13,144 nt of DNA from contig CAZMVU010000137.1 in NCBI GenBank assembly GCA_964569295.1, forward strand, positions 1-13,144, read 5' to 3'. Every line of letters starts with the position of its first letter. Position 1 is the first letter of the stretch. Shown here one piece after another: positions 6,561 to 13,117 of this stretch. The notes beneath the pieces were generated by a model. It searched no databases. It worked only from the letters and a program-made list of their open reading frames with translations, and was not told the DNA's origin. The stretch comes from CAZMVU01 sp964569295 (lineage in GTDB: Bacteria; Hydrogenedentota; Hydrogenedentia; Hydrogenedentales; JAGMZX01). The translations under genes were made by a program, and so were the position numbers.

Positions 6561-7598
6561 TTACAGACCAGTCAACCGGCCGTCCTGCACCCAGTAAATG
6601 AGGCGGCGCGGGCCGATTGGCCCTTGCACTTTGTGGTCCTCCAGCCGCACTTGGTATTCGGAAATGCGTAATACTTCGAACCGGCCGGCCAGCATGTCGC
6701 CCTCGCCCACCGTCTCATCCGGCACCCCGGGATCTTTATGCCTCAGGTGCACCGTCTTTGCCGCGGCATCGACCTCGAGGTGAAGACTGTACGCTGTCAC
6801 CTCCTCGAGCACCTTTTGCCGCAATGCGCGCAATGCCGGATCCGTGCTGATCTCGAGCGCCTGGGTGGTCAAGCGTGATGCCTGGTCGAGCATATCCCGC
6901 TCCCACGGCACCGCGAGGAGCAGTTCATTGACCCTTTGCGCCAGATAGGCGCGTGCTTCTTCCGCGATGGCACGGTTTTCTGCATTGAAGTTCGTGTCCA
7001 GCGCGGCCTGCGCCTCCTGCAAAACTGCCAGCGGCGGCTGTCCCTGCTGCATCATTTGCGGCGCGCGGTTTATGACGGTGGATTCGTTGGCCTGTTGCGG
7101 GTACATGACGCTCGAGGCCACCCGCACGCCGGCAATGAGGAGCCCCAGCGCGGCCAGTGCGAGGATGCACCATAGCGCCCAGGGCGGCAGGTTCAAGCCG
7201 GCCTGTTTCGGTTTTACGGGCGGGGTGGCTTGGGGTGCAGGCGGGCTGTCAGTGCCCATGACGGCGTTGAGCATTTCGCGGCTGTGTGCATCGAGCTCGG
7301 GCATGCTGTCGCCCGCGCCGCCGGCATAGCCGGTGCCGGCTTGCTGCCCGCCCCCCTGATTCAATACCTCGGCCCGGAATGCCTCGATAGCCTCGACCAC
7401 ATTCCCTGACGGCCGATACTGGCTGGTTTGTTGACCACCCAGGTCATCGATTGTGAGGTTCGCCTCTTTCTTGCGCGGACGATGCACTTCCTCGCCACAA
7501 TAGCGGCACTTCGTGGCAAGCACACTGATCGACATGCGGCAAACGGGACATAGCCGCATTTCATCTCGTTTCGCAGCGCGTTCTTCGTGGTGTGCCAC
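6561..7598 (-). CDS. Zinc-ribbon, single-pass membrane protein of unknown function
   Basis: A 345-aa protein. Residues 17-34 form a zinc ribbon (CPVC, ten residues, CRYC), followed by a basic patch and a Gly/Gln/Pro-rich linker (about 85-135). One hydrophobic segment lies at about 139-162, and a probably extracytoplasmic alpha-helical region at about 185-270 contains repeated Ala/Glu-rich helices. The C-terminal beta-like part (275-345) ends in YWVQDGRLTGL. The zinc ribbon is of the stand-alone type often found at the N-terminus of membrane proteins of unknown role. The start is GTG 7598, with AGGAG nine bases upstream, better supported than the internal ATG at residue 14. It is transcribed away from the caspase-like gene. 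Confidence 0.85.
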   Translation of the reverse strand: MAHHEERAAKRDEMRLCPVCRMSISVLATKCRYCGEEVHRPRKKEANLTIDDLGGQQTSQYRPSGNVVEAIEAFRAEVLNQGGGQQAGTGYAGGAGDSMPELDAHSREMLNAVMGTDSPPAPQATPPVKPKQAGLNLPPWALWCILALAALGLLIAGVRVASSVMYPQQANESTVINRAPQMMQQGQPPLAVLQEAQAALDTNFNAENRAIAEEARAYLAQRVNELLLAVPWERDMLDQASRLTTQALEISTDPALRALRQKVLEEVTAYSLHLEVDAAAKTVHLRHKDPGVPDETVGEGDMLAGRFEVLRISEYQVRLEDHKVQGPIGPRRLIYWVQDGRLTGL

Positions 7599-7786
7599 CC
7601 GCCTTATCTCCTATAGGCCTTCGGAACGCTGGCCTTGTGTCGCGTGGGATGGTCCGCGAACCAATACCCCGAGGATACGCCATTCACTATGGGGCATTGT
7701 GCCACATGGCTTCAAGGTTCCCATCCCCTCACTGGTTTCCTGCCGCGAGCGTTCTTTCCACTATTCACCGCGCTTCCCTGACGCTG

Positions 7787-7795
7787 AGTATAGCA
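7787..7795 (-). promoter_or_regulatory. Extended -10 promoter candidate for the zinc-ribbon gene
   Basis: On the minus strand TGCTATACT (7795-7787) matches the extended -10 form TGnTATAAT with one mismatch. The upstream A/T-run (7803-7816) could serve as an UP-like element, but no -35 at normal spacing is clear. It would give a leader of about 180 nt before GTG 7598. Confidence 0.3.
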
Positions 7796-7875
7796 TGAAG
7801 GTAAACAAAAAAAATATATGTGTCCACAGATTACGTTGTTCCACTGCACAGTGTAGGGGGGGCGTGGATAGCGGC

Positions 7876-7919
7876 GCAGGGGGGGCGGCGTATGCCGCGA
7901 AGGTTTGCCCGCCCCCTGC
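7876..7919. repeat. G/C-run inverted repeat overlapping the plus-strand promoter candidate
   Basis: GCAGGGGG (7876-7883) pairs with CCCCCTGC (7912-7919). Inside lies a smaller CGGC/GCCG palindrome (7886-7897). The right arm sits within the spacer of the promoter candidate at 7905-7934. It may be an operator or merely a GC-rich structure. Confidence 0.4.
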
Positions 7920-7934
7920 CGGCCTTGCTATAAC
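7905..7934 (+). promoter_or_regulatory. Sigma70-like promoter candidate for the caspase-like gene
   Basis: TTGCCC (7905-7910, 4/6) and TATAAC (7929-7934, 5/6) are separated by 18 bp. Transcription would begin near 7941, upstream of the GGAG at 7950-7953. This fits a translation start at 7960 and not at the ATG at 7936, which would be only a few bases before the transcript start. Confidence 0.45.
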
Positions 7935-7959
7935 CATGGCCGCTTACGCGGAGTTTTTC

Positions 7960-8883
7960 ATGCATCCACCCTGCTACTTGCGGTTTTTGGGCGCCCTGGC
8001 CTATGTCGGGGTGGCGCCCCTGGGCTGGCTCTTGCCACGCTGGCGGCGGACGCCCTTTCTGCATCACCATGGTGCACAGGCGGCTGGAATCCTGGCGTTG
8101 CTGTGGCTCATCGGGCTGGCGTTTGTGGTGGTGGTGGCGGCCTTTTCCATTCTTTTCATTCAATACCGCGGGCTTTATGAAGACCTCGACGGCGAGGGCT
8201 GGATTCTGTTCGTCTTTCGCAAGTTGGTCCTTGCGTGGTGTGTCTTCCCGGTATTCGGCGCCGGCCTGGCTCTCGGGGGGTGTGCCTGGGAGCTGCCGCT
8301 CGCGAATTACCTTGGCAACCGCCGTAACCTGCGGCGTACTGTTTTCTGCGCCACCCTTTGCGCCTATGGCGCCGGCATTGTCACGACCGGTATGGCCACG
8401 CATGCAACGGCCCGCGCCGAAGAAGCGGGCCCCGCCCCGGTCTACATGCTCTACGACAACAGCGTGCCGCGTCCGCGGTGGTTGTTCGCCCTTGCATTTT
8501 TGCCGGTCACCCGCGCAGCCGAGGAGATTCACGGTCCCGGCGCCGCCGTGGTGGCCGAGCTCAGCGCCGATAATCTGGCCGAGGCGCTGCTCCATGCCCG
8601 CTTCGTTTTCCTTGCCGCGCATGGTAAGGCCGAGGGGATCATCATCGACCGCGAATATGTCGCCCCGAAAGAGGCCGCCGCGCTCGAGAAAAACCCGGAC
8701 CTCGCGTTTGTCTATCTGGCTGGCTGCGACAGCGGCGCCCAGGCCGTCCGCTGGCAAGAAGCCCTGGCCCCCGCGGAGGTGGTGACCTACGACCGCCTTA
8801 CCGCTGTTATCGAGCACATCGTGTGGATGTGGACGCGCGGTCCCGAGGTGGTGCGTGGCATCGCTGCCGGCAACGCCACGTGA
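7960..8883 (+). CDS. Membrane protein with caspase/CHAT-like C-terminal domain
   Basis: A 307-aa protein. Residues 1-147 hold about four membrane segments (6-26, 41-67, 85-108, 126-147). TPFLHHHGAQAAG between the first two resembles the conserved loop of Tic20/DUF4870-like membrane domains. The C-terminal part (about 160-290) reads as a caspase-like fold: a strand-helix at PRWLFALAFLPVTRAAEEI, an AAVVAELSADNLAEALL unit, then FVFLAAHG with His221 and FVYLAGCDSG with Cys256, 35 residues apart. His-Gly after a hydrophobic strand and a Cys followed by [DN]-S/T-G are the catalytic dyad signature of CHAT/clan CD peptidases. ATG 7960 has GGAG at a 6-nt spacing; the ATG at 7936 has none. It may be a membrane-bound protease or a pseudo-enzyme. 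Domain calls rest on motif reading only, so the peptidase activity is inference. Confidence 0.6.
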   Translation: MHPPCYLRFLGALAYVGVAPLGWLLPRWRRTPFLHHHGAQAAGILALLWLIGLAFVVVVAAFSILFIQYRGLYEDLDGEGWILFVFRKLVLAWCVFPVFGAGLALGGCAWELPLANYLGNRRNLRRTVFCATLCAYGAGIVTTGMATHATARAEEAGPAPVYMLYDNSVPRPRWLFALAFLPVTRAAEEIHGPGAAVVAELSADNLAEALLHARFVFLAAHGKAEGIIIDREYVAPKEAAALEKNPDLAFVYLAGCDSGAQAVRWQEALAPAEVVTYDRLTAVIEHIVWMWTRGPEVVRGIAAGNAT

Positions 8884-8931
8884 AACCTTGCTGTCCGAAG
8901 TGCCGGTCTATGTGCATGTCCAGATGATAAC

Positions 8932-8975
8932 GGGGTTTCCGCATCACTGCCCCGGTCGTCAGTGCAAGAAACCCC
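8932..8975 (+). terminator. Hairpin between the caspase-like and PqaA-like genes (no T tract)
   Basis: GGGGTTTC (8932-8939) pairs with GAAACCCC (8968-8975), and inside it CACTG (8945-8949) pairs with CAGTG (8960-8964). It lies 49 bp after the stop of the caspase-like gene. A T run is missing, so termination is uncertain. It could equally shape the leader of the next gene. Confidence 0.4.
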
Positions 8976-8995
8976 AAGGCTGCTCTTCCGCCACA

Positions 8996-9002
8996 AAGGA
9001 GG
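8996..9002 (+). promoter_or_regulatory. Strong Shine-Dalgarno deciding a GTG start
   Basis: AAGGAGG, complementary to the 16S rRNA tail, lies five bases before GTG 9008. It sets the start of the secreted PqaA-like protein directly before its signal peptide and rules out the longer frame opening at 8855, inside the preceding gene. Confidence 0.85.
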
Positions 9003-9007
9003 TCGCC

Positions 9008-10348
9008 GTGCGGCTACAAACATTCACCCCCCTGACATTGCTGCTGTTCACCCTGTCCCTGACGCTTCCCCCGGCTGCGTCTGCGGGTCTCGTTGAATAT
9101 GTCAATGCACCCGACCCGACGTTCGCCTATGAGGTGGAGAATGTCGCCGAGTTCGACAATGCCCAGGTCTACACCGTCGAGCTCACGTCTCAGACCTGGC
9201 GCGGAATTGCGTGGGAACACTGGCTCACGGTGATCCGCCCCGAACGCGTCACGCATCCGGAAGGCGCGCTCTTGTTCATCAACGGCGGCAGTTTGGATTC
9301 GCCGCCACCCGGCTCCGATCGCATGGAAATCACGGTCATGCGCCGAATCGCCAATGCCACCGGGAGCATCACCGCTGTGCTCAATCAAGTGCCGAACCAG
9401 CCGCTTTTCGGCGGGCTGAAGGAAGACGCACTCATTGCCTACACCTACGAGCGGCATCTTGAAGACGGCGAAGAGGACTGGCCGTTGTTGTTTCCCATGG
9501 TCAAAAGTGCTGCCAGCGCTATGACCGCTGTTCAGGAGCTCATGGAATCCGAGCATGGCCAAGAGATTTCGGGGTTCATGACAGCAGGCGGATCGAAGCG
9601 TGGTTGGACCACGTGGCTTTCCGCCGCGGCCGATGACCGGGTGAAACGGATAGCCCCCATGATCATCGATATGCTGAACACCGCCGCGCAAATGCGTCAC
9701 CAACAGAAAACGTACGGCGGCTATACGCGCAGTATCGCCGATTACACGCGCCGGAATATCCAGGACCGGATGCTCGCCGGCGAGGGCGAGTATCTCTTGA
9801 GTCAGGTCGATCCCTACGCCTGGCGCGACACAATCACCGAACCCAAGCTCGTACTCCTGGGCACCAATGACCCCTTCTGGACCGTCGACGCCGCCAACTT
9901 CTACTATGACGACATCAAAGGCGAGAAGCACCTGTATTACATGGCGAACACCGAACACGACGTGAGCATGCAGGGAGTTGCGACCACTACCGAGTTCTAC
10001 AACGCCATGCTCACGGGCGCGGAATTTCCGAGCATCGACTGGAAGCGCAATGAGAACGGCGCCCTCGTGGTAACCTGGACAAAGGATGGCGGCAGCGCCA
10101 ACCTCTGGCAGGCGCATTCGCCGAACCGGGATTTCCGTGATGTCGCGTGGCAGCGCAGTGCGCTCGAGGGCGACGGCCGGGTCTCGGCGGCGGTCGAGGC
10201 GCCGGATGCCGGCTGGACCGCGTATTATGTCGAAGTGAGCTGGCCCGGCATGAGCGGTATGCCTTTTGGTCTCACGACCACCATGACCGTGATTCCCGAG
10301 GACTATCCCGAACCCGGCATCCGCACCTATGACACGCAGACGGAGTAG
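9008..10348 (+). CDS. PhoPQ-activated pathogenicity-related (PqaA-like) secreted protein
   Basis: A 446-aa protein with a clear Sec signal peptide (residues 1-26, basic start, Leu-rich core, cleavage after ASA). The mature part has the alpha/beta-hydrolase-like features of the PhoPQ-activated family: nucleophile Ser196 in TAGGSKRGWTTW, Asp288 in LVLLGTNDPFWTVD and His317 in MANTEHDVS. GSKRGW and the DDRVKRIAPMIIDMLN that follows are hallmarks of this family. The C-terminal 340-430 region looks beta-rich, as in family members. Length is normal for the family. The name comes from Salmonella; PhoPQ control here is not shown. The likely role is a secreted hydrolase or aminopeptidase-type enzyme of unknown substrate. 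It lies 124 bp after the caspase-like gene on the same strand, with a hairpin between them, so co-transcription is uncertain. Confidence 0.92.
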   Translation: MRLQTFTPLTLLLFTLSLTLPPAASAGLVEYVNAPDPTFAYEVENVAEFDNAQVYTVELTSQTWRGIAWEHWLTVIRPERVTHPEGALLFINGGSLDSPPPGSDRMEITVMRRIANATGSITAVLNQVPNQPLFGGLKEDALIAYTYERHLEDGEEDWPLLFPMVKSAASAMTAVQELMESEHGQEISGFMTAGGSKRGWTTWLSAAADDRVKRIAPMIIDMLNTAAQMRHQQKTYGGYTRSIADYTRRNIQDRMLAGEGEYLLSQVDPYAWRDTITEPKLVLLGTNDPFWTVDAANFYYDDIKGEKHLYYMANTEHDVSMQGVATTTEFYNAMLTGAEFPSIDWKRNENGALVVTWTKDGGSANLWQAHSPNRDFRDVAWQRSALEGDGRVSAAVEAPDAGWTAYYVEVSWPGMSGMPFGLTTTMTVIPEDYPEPGIRTYDTQTE

Positions 10349-10405
10349 GGGATAGCAAGGAAATCCGGGCATCACCACCGCGTGCTGCCGGGCCGCCGCC
10401 TGTCG

Positions 10406-11338
10406 CTATTGGCGCCGGTCGAGAAGGAAGTTGGACCCGGGGACGCTCTTGGCGAAGTGCTTGACGTTGGCGGCGCGGGCGGCGATGTCGCCAAGGTGCG
10501 AGGCGTGACCGGGGCCCGCCATGACCACGGCGATGCTGCAACTCAGGAGGGGAAAACTCTGCACAGCGCCCTGGCGATCGTGCGCCTCGATGCTGCCCCG
10601 TTCGCGGTCGTCGTCGTCGTAGAAGTTGGGCACGATGAGGTCGAAATTGCGCAGGACCTCCTTGCAGGCGCGCGCGATGCTGGCGGGCGGGATGAGAAAG
10701 ACAAAGTCGTCGCCGCCGACATGGCCGAGGTAGGCATCGGGGATGTGCAAGGCGCGCAGGGCGTTGGTGAGTATGCGTGCGGTCATGCGCAGCACTTCAT
10801 CGCCGCGGCTGAAGCCGTATTTGTCGTTGAAGGATTTGAAGTGGTCGATGTCGAGGTAGGCCATGGCGAAGCGCTTGCCAGCGGCAAGGCGCCGCTCGGC
10901 CTCGCGCATGAGGCTTACATTGCCGGGCAGACCGGTGAGGGGATTGGCGTTGACGTCGCGCTGGGCGCGGGTGAGGCTCAGTGCAACGCGGGCAGCGAGG
11001 TCTTCGGGTACGACAGGCCGCACGAGGTAGTCATCGGCCGGCACGGCGGCCCAGTCCACGCCTTGGGCGAGTTGTGCCCTGTCCAGCAGGAGGAGTGCGG
11101 GCAGGTGGCCGTAGAGGTTGTCGGCCTTGATCTCGGCTAACAGCGTCCCGCCCTCAATCGCCGTAAAAGCGGCGCTCACCACCAGGCATTGCGGCGGAAT
11201 CTGATAGAGGGTGGCCAAGGCGGTGTCGGCGTCGGGCGCCGTGTCGATGCGGTATCGTGCGTCGGCAAGCGCGTGCGCGGCGGTCGCCGCTGTTGCCGGG
11301 TCATCATCGATCAGCAGGATTCTTTCGCGATTATGCAC
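10406..11338 (-). CDS. Response-regulator-like GGDEF protein with degenerate receiver domain
   Basis: A 310-aa protein. Residues 5-125 form a CheY-like receiver: the acidic pocket LLIDDDP is present, but the strand that should carry the phospho-acceptor Asp reads LVVSAAF (52-58), and the conserved Lys near the end is Arg107 (DDYLVRP). Phosphorylation is therefore unlikely. Residues 131-300 form a GGDEF domain with NPLTGLPGN, YLDIDHFKSFNDKYGFSRGDEVL and an active-site loop GGDDF (208-212). This variant keeps the central acidic residues and so could still make cyclic-di-GMP. No RxxD inhibitory site is seen five residues before it. A GTG at 11338, overlapping the HDOD stop by 8 bp, is the best start. 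A longer frame to 11545 is antisense-like noise through the HDOD gene. It is the last gene of the operon. Confidence 0.88.
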   Translation of the reverse strand: MHNRERILLIDDDPATAATAAHALADARYRIDTAPDADTALATLYQIPPQCLVVSAAFTAIEGGTLLAEIKADNLYGHLPALLLLDRAQLAQGVDWAAVPADDYLVRPVVPEDLAARVALSLTRAQRDVNANPLTGLPGNVSLMREAERRLAAGKRFAMAYLDIDHFKSFNDKYGFSRGDEVLRMTARILTNALRALHIPDAYLGHVGGDDFVFLIPPASIARACKEVLRNFDLIVPNFYDDDDRERGSIEAHDRQGAVQSFPLLSCSIAVVMAGPGHASHLGDIAARAANVKHFAKSVPGSNFLLDRRQ

Positions 11339-12188
11339 GGTTCCCCTCGTTCCCGAGGTTGAGCAAATCCACGCCCGTGGCGAAATCCCGCTCGGCGTCG
11401 ATGAGCACCCGATCCAACTGTTCAAAGGTAATCCCGAGCGTTTGATAGGCCTCATGGTCGAGCGGGGGCATGGTCGGATCCCCGGGATAGCCGTAGTCCA
11501 TGCCGCGCGCGAGGATATCGGCAAGGTGCACCACAGCGGCGGCATCCGTGAAGCGTTTGGCGCGCCCCGGCTTATGGTGATAGGCGAGCGCCTCGCTCAG
11601 GCGCGCGGGCAGGTGCCAACTGGCGGCCACCCACATGCCCACACGCGTATGGTCCACGCCGAAAACTTCGCGCTCCGCCTGCGCGATGTGGCAGCGGCGT
11701 GCGGCGGCGAGTTCGCAGGCGCGGCGAAATTCCTCGGGCGCGAGGAAGGAGAGGACCACCTTGCCCAGGTCATGAAGCAAGCCCGCGACCATAATCTCTT
11801 CGGTTTCGCGCCGGTCCAACTCGCGGGCGAGGCGGCGGCTCAACACAGCAGTCCCGAGGCTGTGTTCCCACAGGCCGCGCGCGTCTTTGCCCAGCGTATC
11901 GAACACGGCGGTGCCGAGCACAAGCCCTTTGACCACGTTGAACCCGAGCAGCACGAGCGCATGGGTGACCGAAGAGATGCGGCCGGGAAAGCCGTAGACC
12001 GGCGAGTTGACCAACCGCAGGATTTTGGCGCTCAGCACCTGGTCGCGTTGCAGTACCGTGCCGATGTCGCCGGCGCTGACGTTCTCATCCTCGACCATAC
12101 TGGTGAGAATCTTGACGACTGCCGGGAGCGTGGGCAGGTTCGAGAGGTCCGCTATGTCGCGTTCAATCTGTTCGGGGGTCATACGCAC
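11331..12188 (-). CDS. HDOD domain signalling protein
   Basis: A 285-aa protein that is one HDOD domain, a modified HD fold used in bacterial signalling. The N-terminal LSNLPTLPAVVKIL and IGTVLQRDQVLSAKILRLVNSPVYG are the family signature. Metal-type residues are partly kept: His109 in LWEHS, His139-Asp140 in GLLHDLGK, His180 and the pair His204-His205. Most HDOD proteins have lost catalysis; this one retains an unusually full set, so hydrolysis is possible but unproven. The start is GTG 12188 with AAGAG six bases away; the ATG two codons later (12182) is the alternative. The stop overlaps the next gene (REC-GGDEF) by 8 bp, which suggests coupled translation and joint cyclic-di-GMP-linked control. 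The 241-bp gap upstream (12189-12429) shows no gene. Confidence 0.93.
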   Translation of the reverse strand: MRMTPEQIERDIADLSNLPTLPAVVKILTSMVEDENVSAGDIGTVLQRDQVLSAKILRLVNSPVYGFPGRISSVTHALVLLGFNVVKGLVLGTAVFDTLGKDARGLWEHSLGTAVLSRRLARELDRRETEEIMVAGLLHDLGKVVLSFLAPEEFRRACELAAARRCHIAQAEREVFGVDHTRVGMWVAASWHLPARLSEALAYHHKPGRAKRFTDAAAVVHLADILARGMDYGYPGDPTMPPLDHEAYQTLGITFEQLDRVLIDAERDFATGVDLLNLGNEGNRA

Positions 12189-12429
12189 CCGTTTCTCTTA
12201 TGGCCACGTTTTGGCCTCGTCCCAAGTACAAAGCCCGGTCATATGCGGGTGCAAGGTGCATTCTGGCCACCCGCCGTGCCATGGGGGTCACCCGCGCTCC
12301 AACAAAACGGCCCGCAGCCCGCGCGGAAGCGAATCGAAAATTGGCCCAGTGGACCCGGATTGGCGCCTGCAACGCAGCCTCTCCCGTAAAATGCCGGCCA
12401 AGTCACACGCGCCGTCGGCCGTGTCCACG

Positions 12430-12726
12430 CTACTCCAGTTGCATGGAATTGAGCCGGTTGGCAATGGTCGCCTTCAGTTGCAGCAGAATCGGATCGTCTA
12501 CCCCGGCGAAACGCGCCTCGAGCGCTGCAACACGCGCTTGGAACTGTGGTGTCTTGTCTTCAAAGCTCTCGACGATAACAGCCTGCACGCCGGCGTTCTC
12601 GAGCCGCGCGATGGCTTTCTCGGTCAACTCATAGCCAAGGGGGCACAAGACCGCGCCGTTGGCATTGGTGACGGCTTGGGCCACGGTCAGCCCGGGCTTG
12701 AGTTGGGCAATGTTGAGCAACTCCAC
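12430..12726 (-). CDS. Small regulatory-module protein (98 aa)
   Basis: A 98-aa protein. Residues 8-55 read LKPGLTVAQAVTNANGAVL, then CPLGYELTEKAIARLENAGV. This resembles the small beta-strand-rich module often attached to HD-GYP/HDOD signalling proteins (the L-x-PG-hydrophobic-[AV] start and G-x-x-L-[LC]-P-x-G-x-x-L turn). A helical tail follows (60-98). Here it is a separate polypeptide. GTG 12726 has AAGGAG seven bases upstream and a strong promoter just before it, which fixes the start and rules out a longer frame to 12891. It is the first gene of the operon with HDOD and GGDEF, and may bind one of them. The function is inferred from context. Confidence 0.78.
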   Translation of the reverse strand: MELLNIAQLKPGLTVAQAVTNANGAVLCPLGYELTEKAIARLENAGVQAVIVESFEDKTPQFQARVAALEARFAGVDDPILLQLKATIANRLNSMQLE

Positions 12727-12757
12727 GGCAGGACTCCTTGATGCACCGGTGCCGGGA

Positions 12758-12786
12758 ATTCTAGCAGGCGGGCGGCGATCGGTCAA
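12758..12786 (-). promoter_or_regulatory. Sigma70-type promoter of the signalling operon
   Basis: On the minus strand TTGACC (12786-12781, 5/6) and TAGAAT (12763-12758, 5/6) are separated by exactly 17 bp, and TGC directly before TAGAAT gives an extended -10. Transcription would begin near 12751, leaving a leader of about 25 nt that carries AAGGAG before GTG 12726. It is the best promoter in the window. Confidence 0.72.
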
Positions 12787-12988
12787 TGATGGCGAAGGGC
12801 GGGCCTTTGTCCCACCGCTTTTTCTGCGAAGGCCATGGATAGACACTGGCGCGCAAGCCCTAAGAAAAGGGCTTCGTGGCCTCCAGCCCATGCCCTATGT
12901 GCCCTGCATGCAAGCCCCCAAAAAACAAATACAGGTCCTCGCTTGTCCCGTTTTGCCTGCCCATAATGGCGTCGATGTGATTATGACT

Positions 12989-13015
12989 GCGGCAGTCACA
13001 GAACTGCGCCCATAG
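12989..13015. repeat. Degenerate 27-bp motif shared with 30-56
   Basis: This copy begins inside the GACTGCGGCAGTC palindrome and matches 30-56 at 21 of 27 positions. See that entry for the reservations. Confidence 0.3.
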
Positions 13016-13032
13016 AATCCGCCCTCTCTTCA

Positions 13033-13074
13033 GGGCCAACGGCCCGCACCATACCAGCCTGGGCCGCAGGCCCA
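13033..13074. repeat. Two GGGCC/GGCCC micro-hairpins
   Basis: GGGCC-AAC-GGCCC (13033-13045) and TGGGCC-GCA-GGCCCA (13060-13074) are two hairpins of the same design 14 bp apart. They look like a REP-type intergenic repeat cluster. Confidence 0.6.
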
Positions 13075-13090
13075 AGTCATCTGGCGCCCC

Positions 13091-13117
13091 TCTGGATTCC
13101 CGCCTGCGCGGCAATGT
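13091..13117. repeat. Degraded REP-like unit (CTGGATTCCCGCCTGCGCGG type)
   Basis: TCTGGATTCCCGCCTGCGCG at 13091-13110, followed by GCAATGTC, matches the widely dispersed palindrome whose usual form ends CGCGGGAATGAC. Here GGGAATGAC has become GGCAATGTC, so the stem is imperfect. The family identification is from memory. Confidence 0.55.

Larger units (their letters stand above)
7599..7959. other. Divergent intergenic region between the zinc-ribbon and caspase-like genes
   Basis: This 361-bp region has no convincing gene. It carries an AT-rich patch (about 7787-7825) with a minus-strand extended -10 candidate, a G-run tract (7855-7861 and 7879-7885), a G/C-rich inverted repeat (7876-7883 with 7912-7919), and a plus-strand promoter candidate. 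In-frame extension of the caspase-like gene back to 7513 is unlikely because it would enter the zinc-ribbon gene and has no motif. Confidence 0.6.

Noticed and set aside
7831..8817. 328-codon minus-strand open frame opposite the caspase-like gene
   Set aside because: It has no membrane segments or motifs, while the plus strand has coherent hydrophobic segments, a ribosome site and a promoter candidate.
9014..10378. 454-codon minus-strand open frame opposite the PqaA-like gene
   Set aside because: The plus-strand gene has a signal peptide, a strong ribosome site and a full catalytic triad; the opposite frame has nothing recognisable.
12163..12372. 69-codon minus-strand frame upstream of the HDOD gene
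   Set aside because: It overlaps the HDOD start, is Arg/Ala-rich without a motif and lacks a ribosome site.
11211..12389. 392-codon plus-strand open frame opposite the HDOD and GGDEF genes
   Set aside because: It spans two real minus-strand genes and an intergenic gap, with low-complexity His/Gly/Ala-rich translation.
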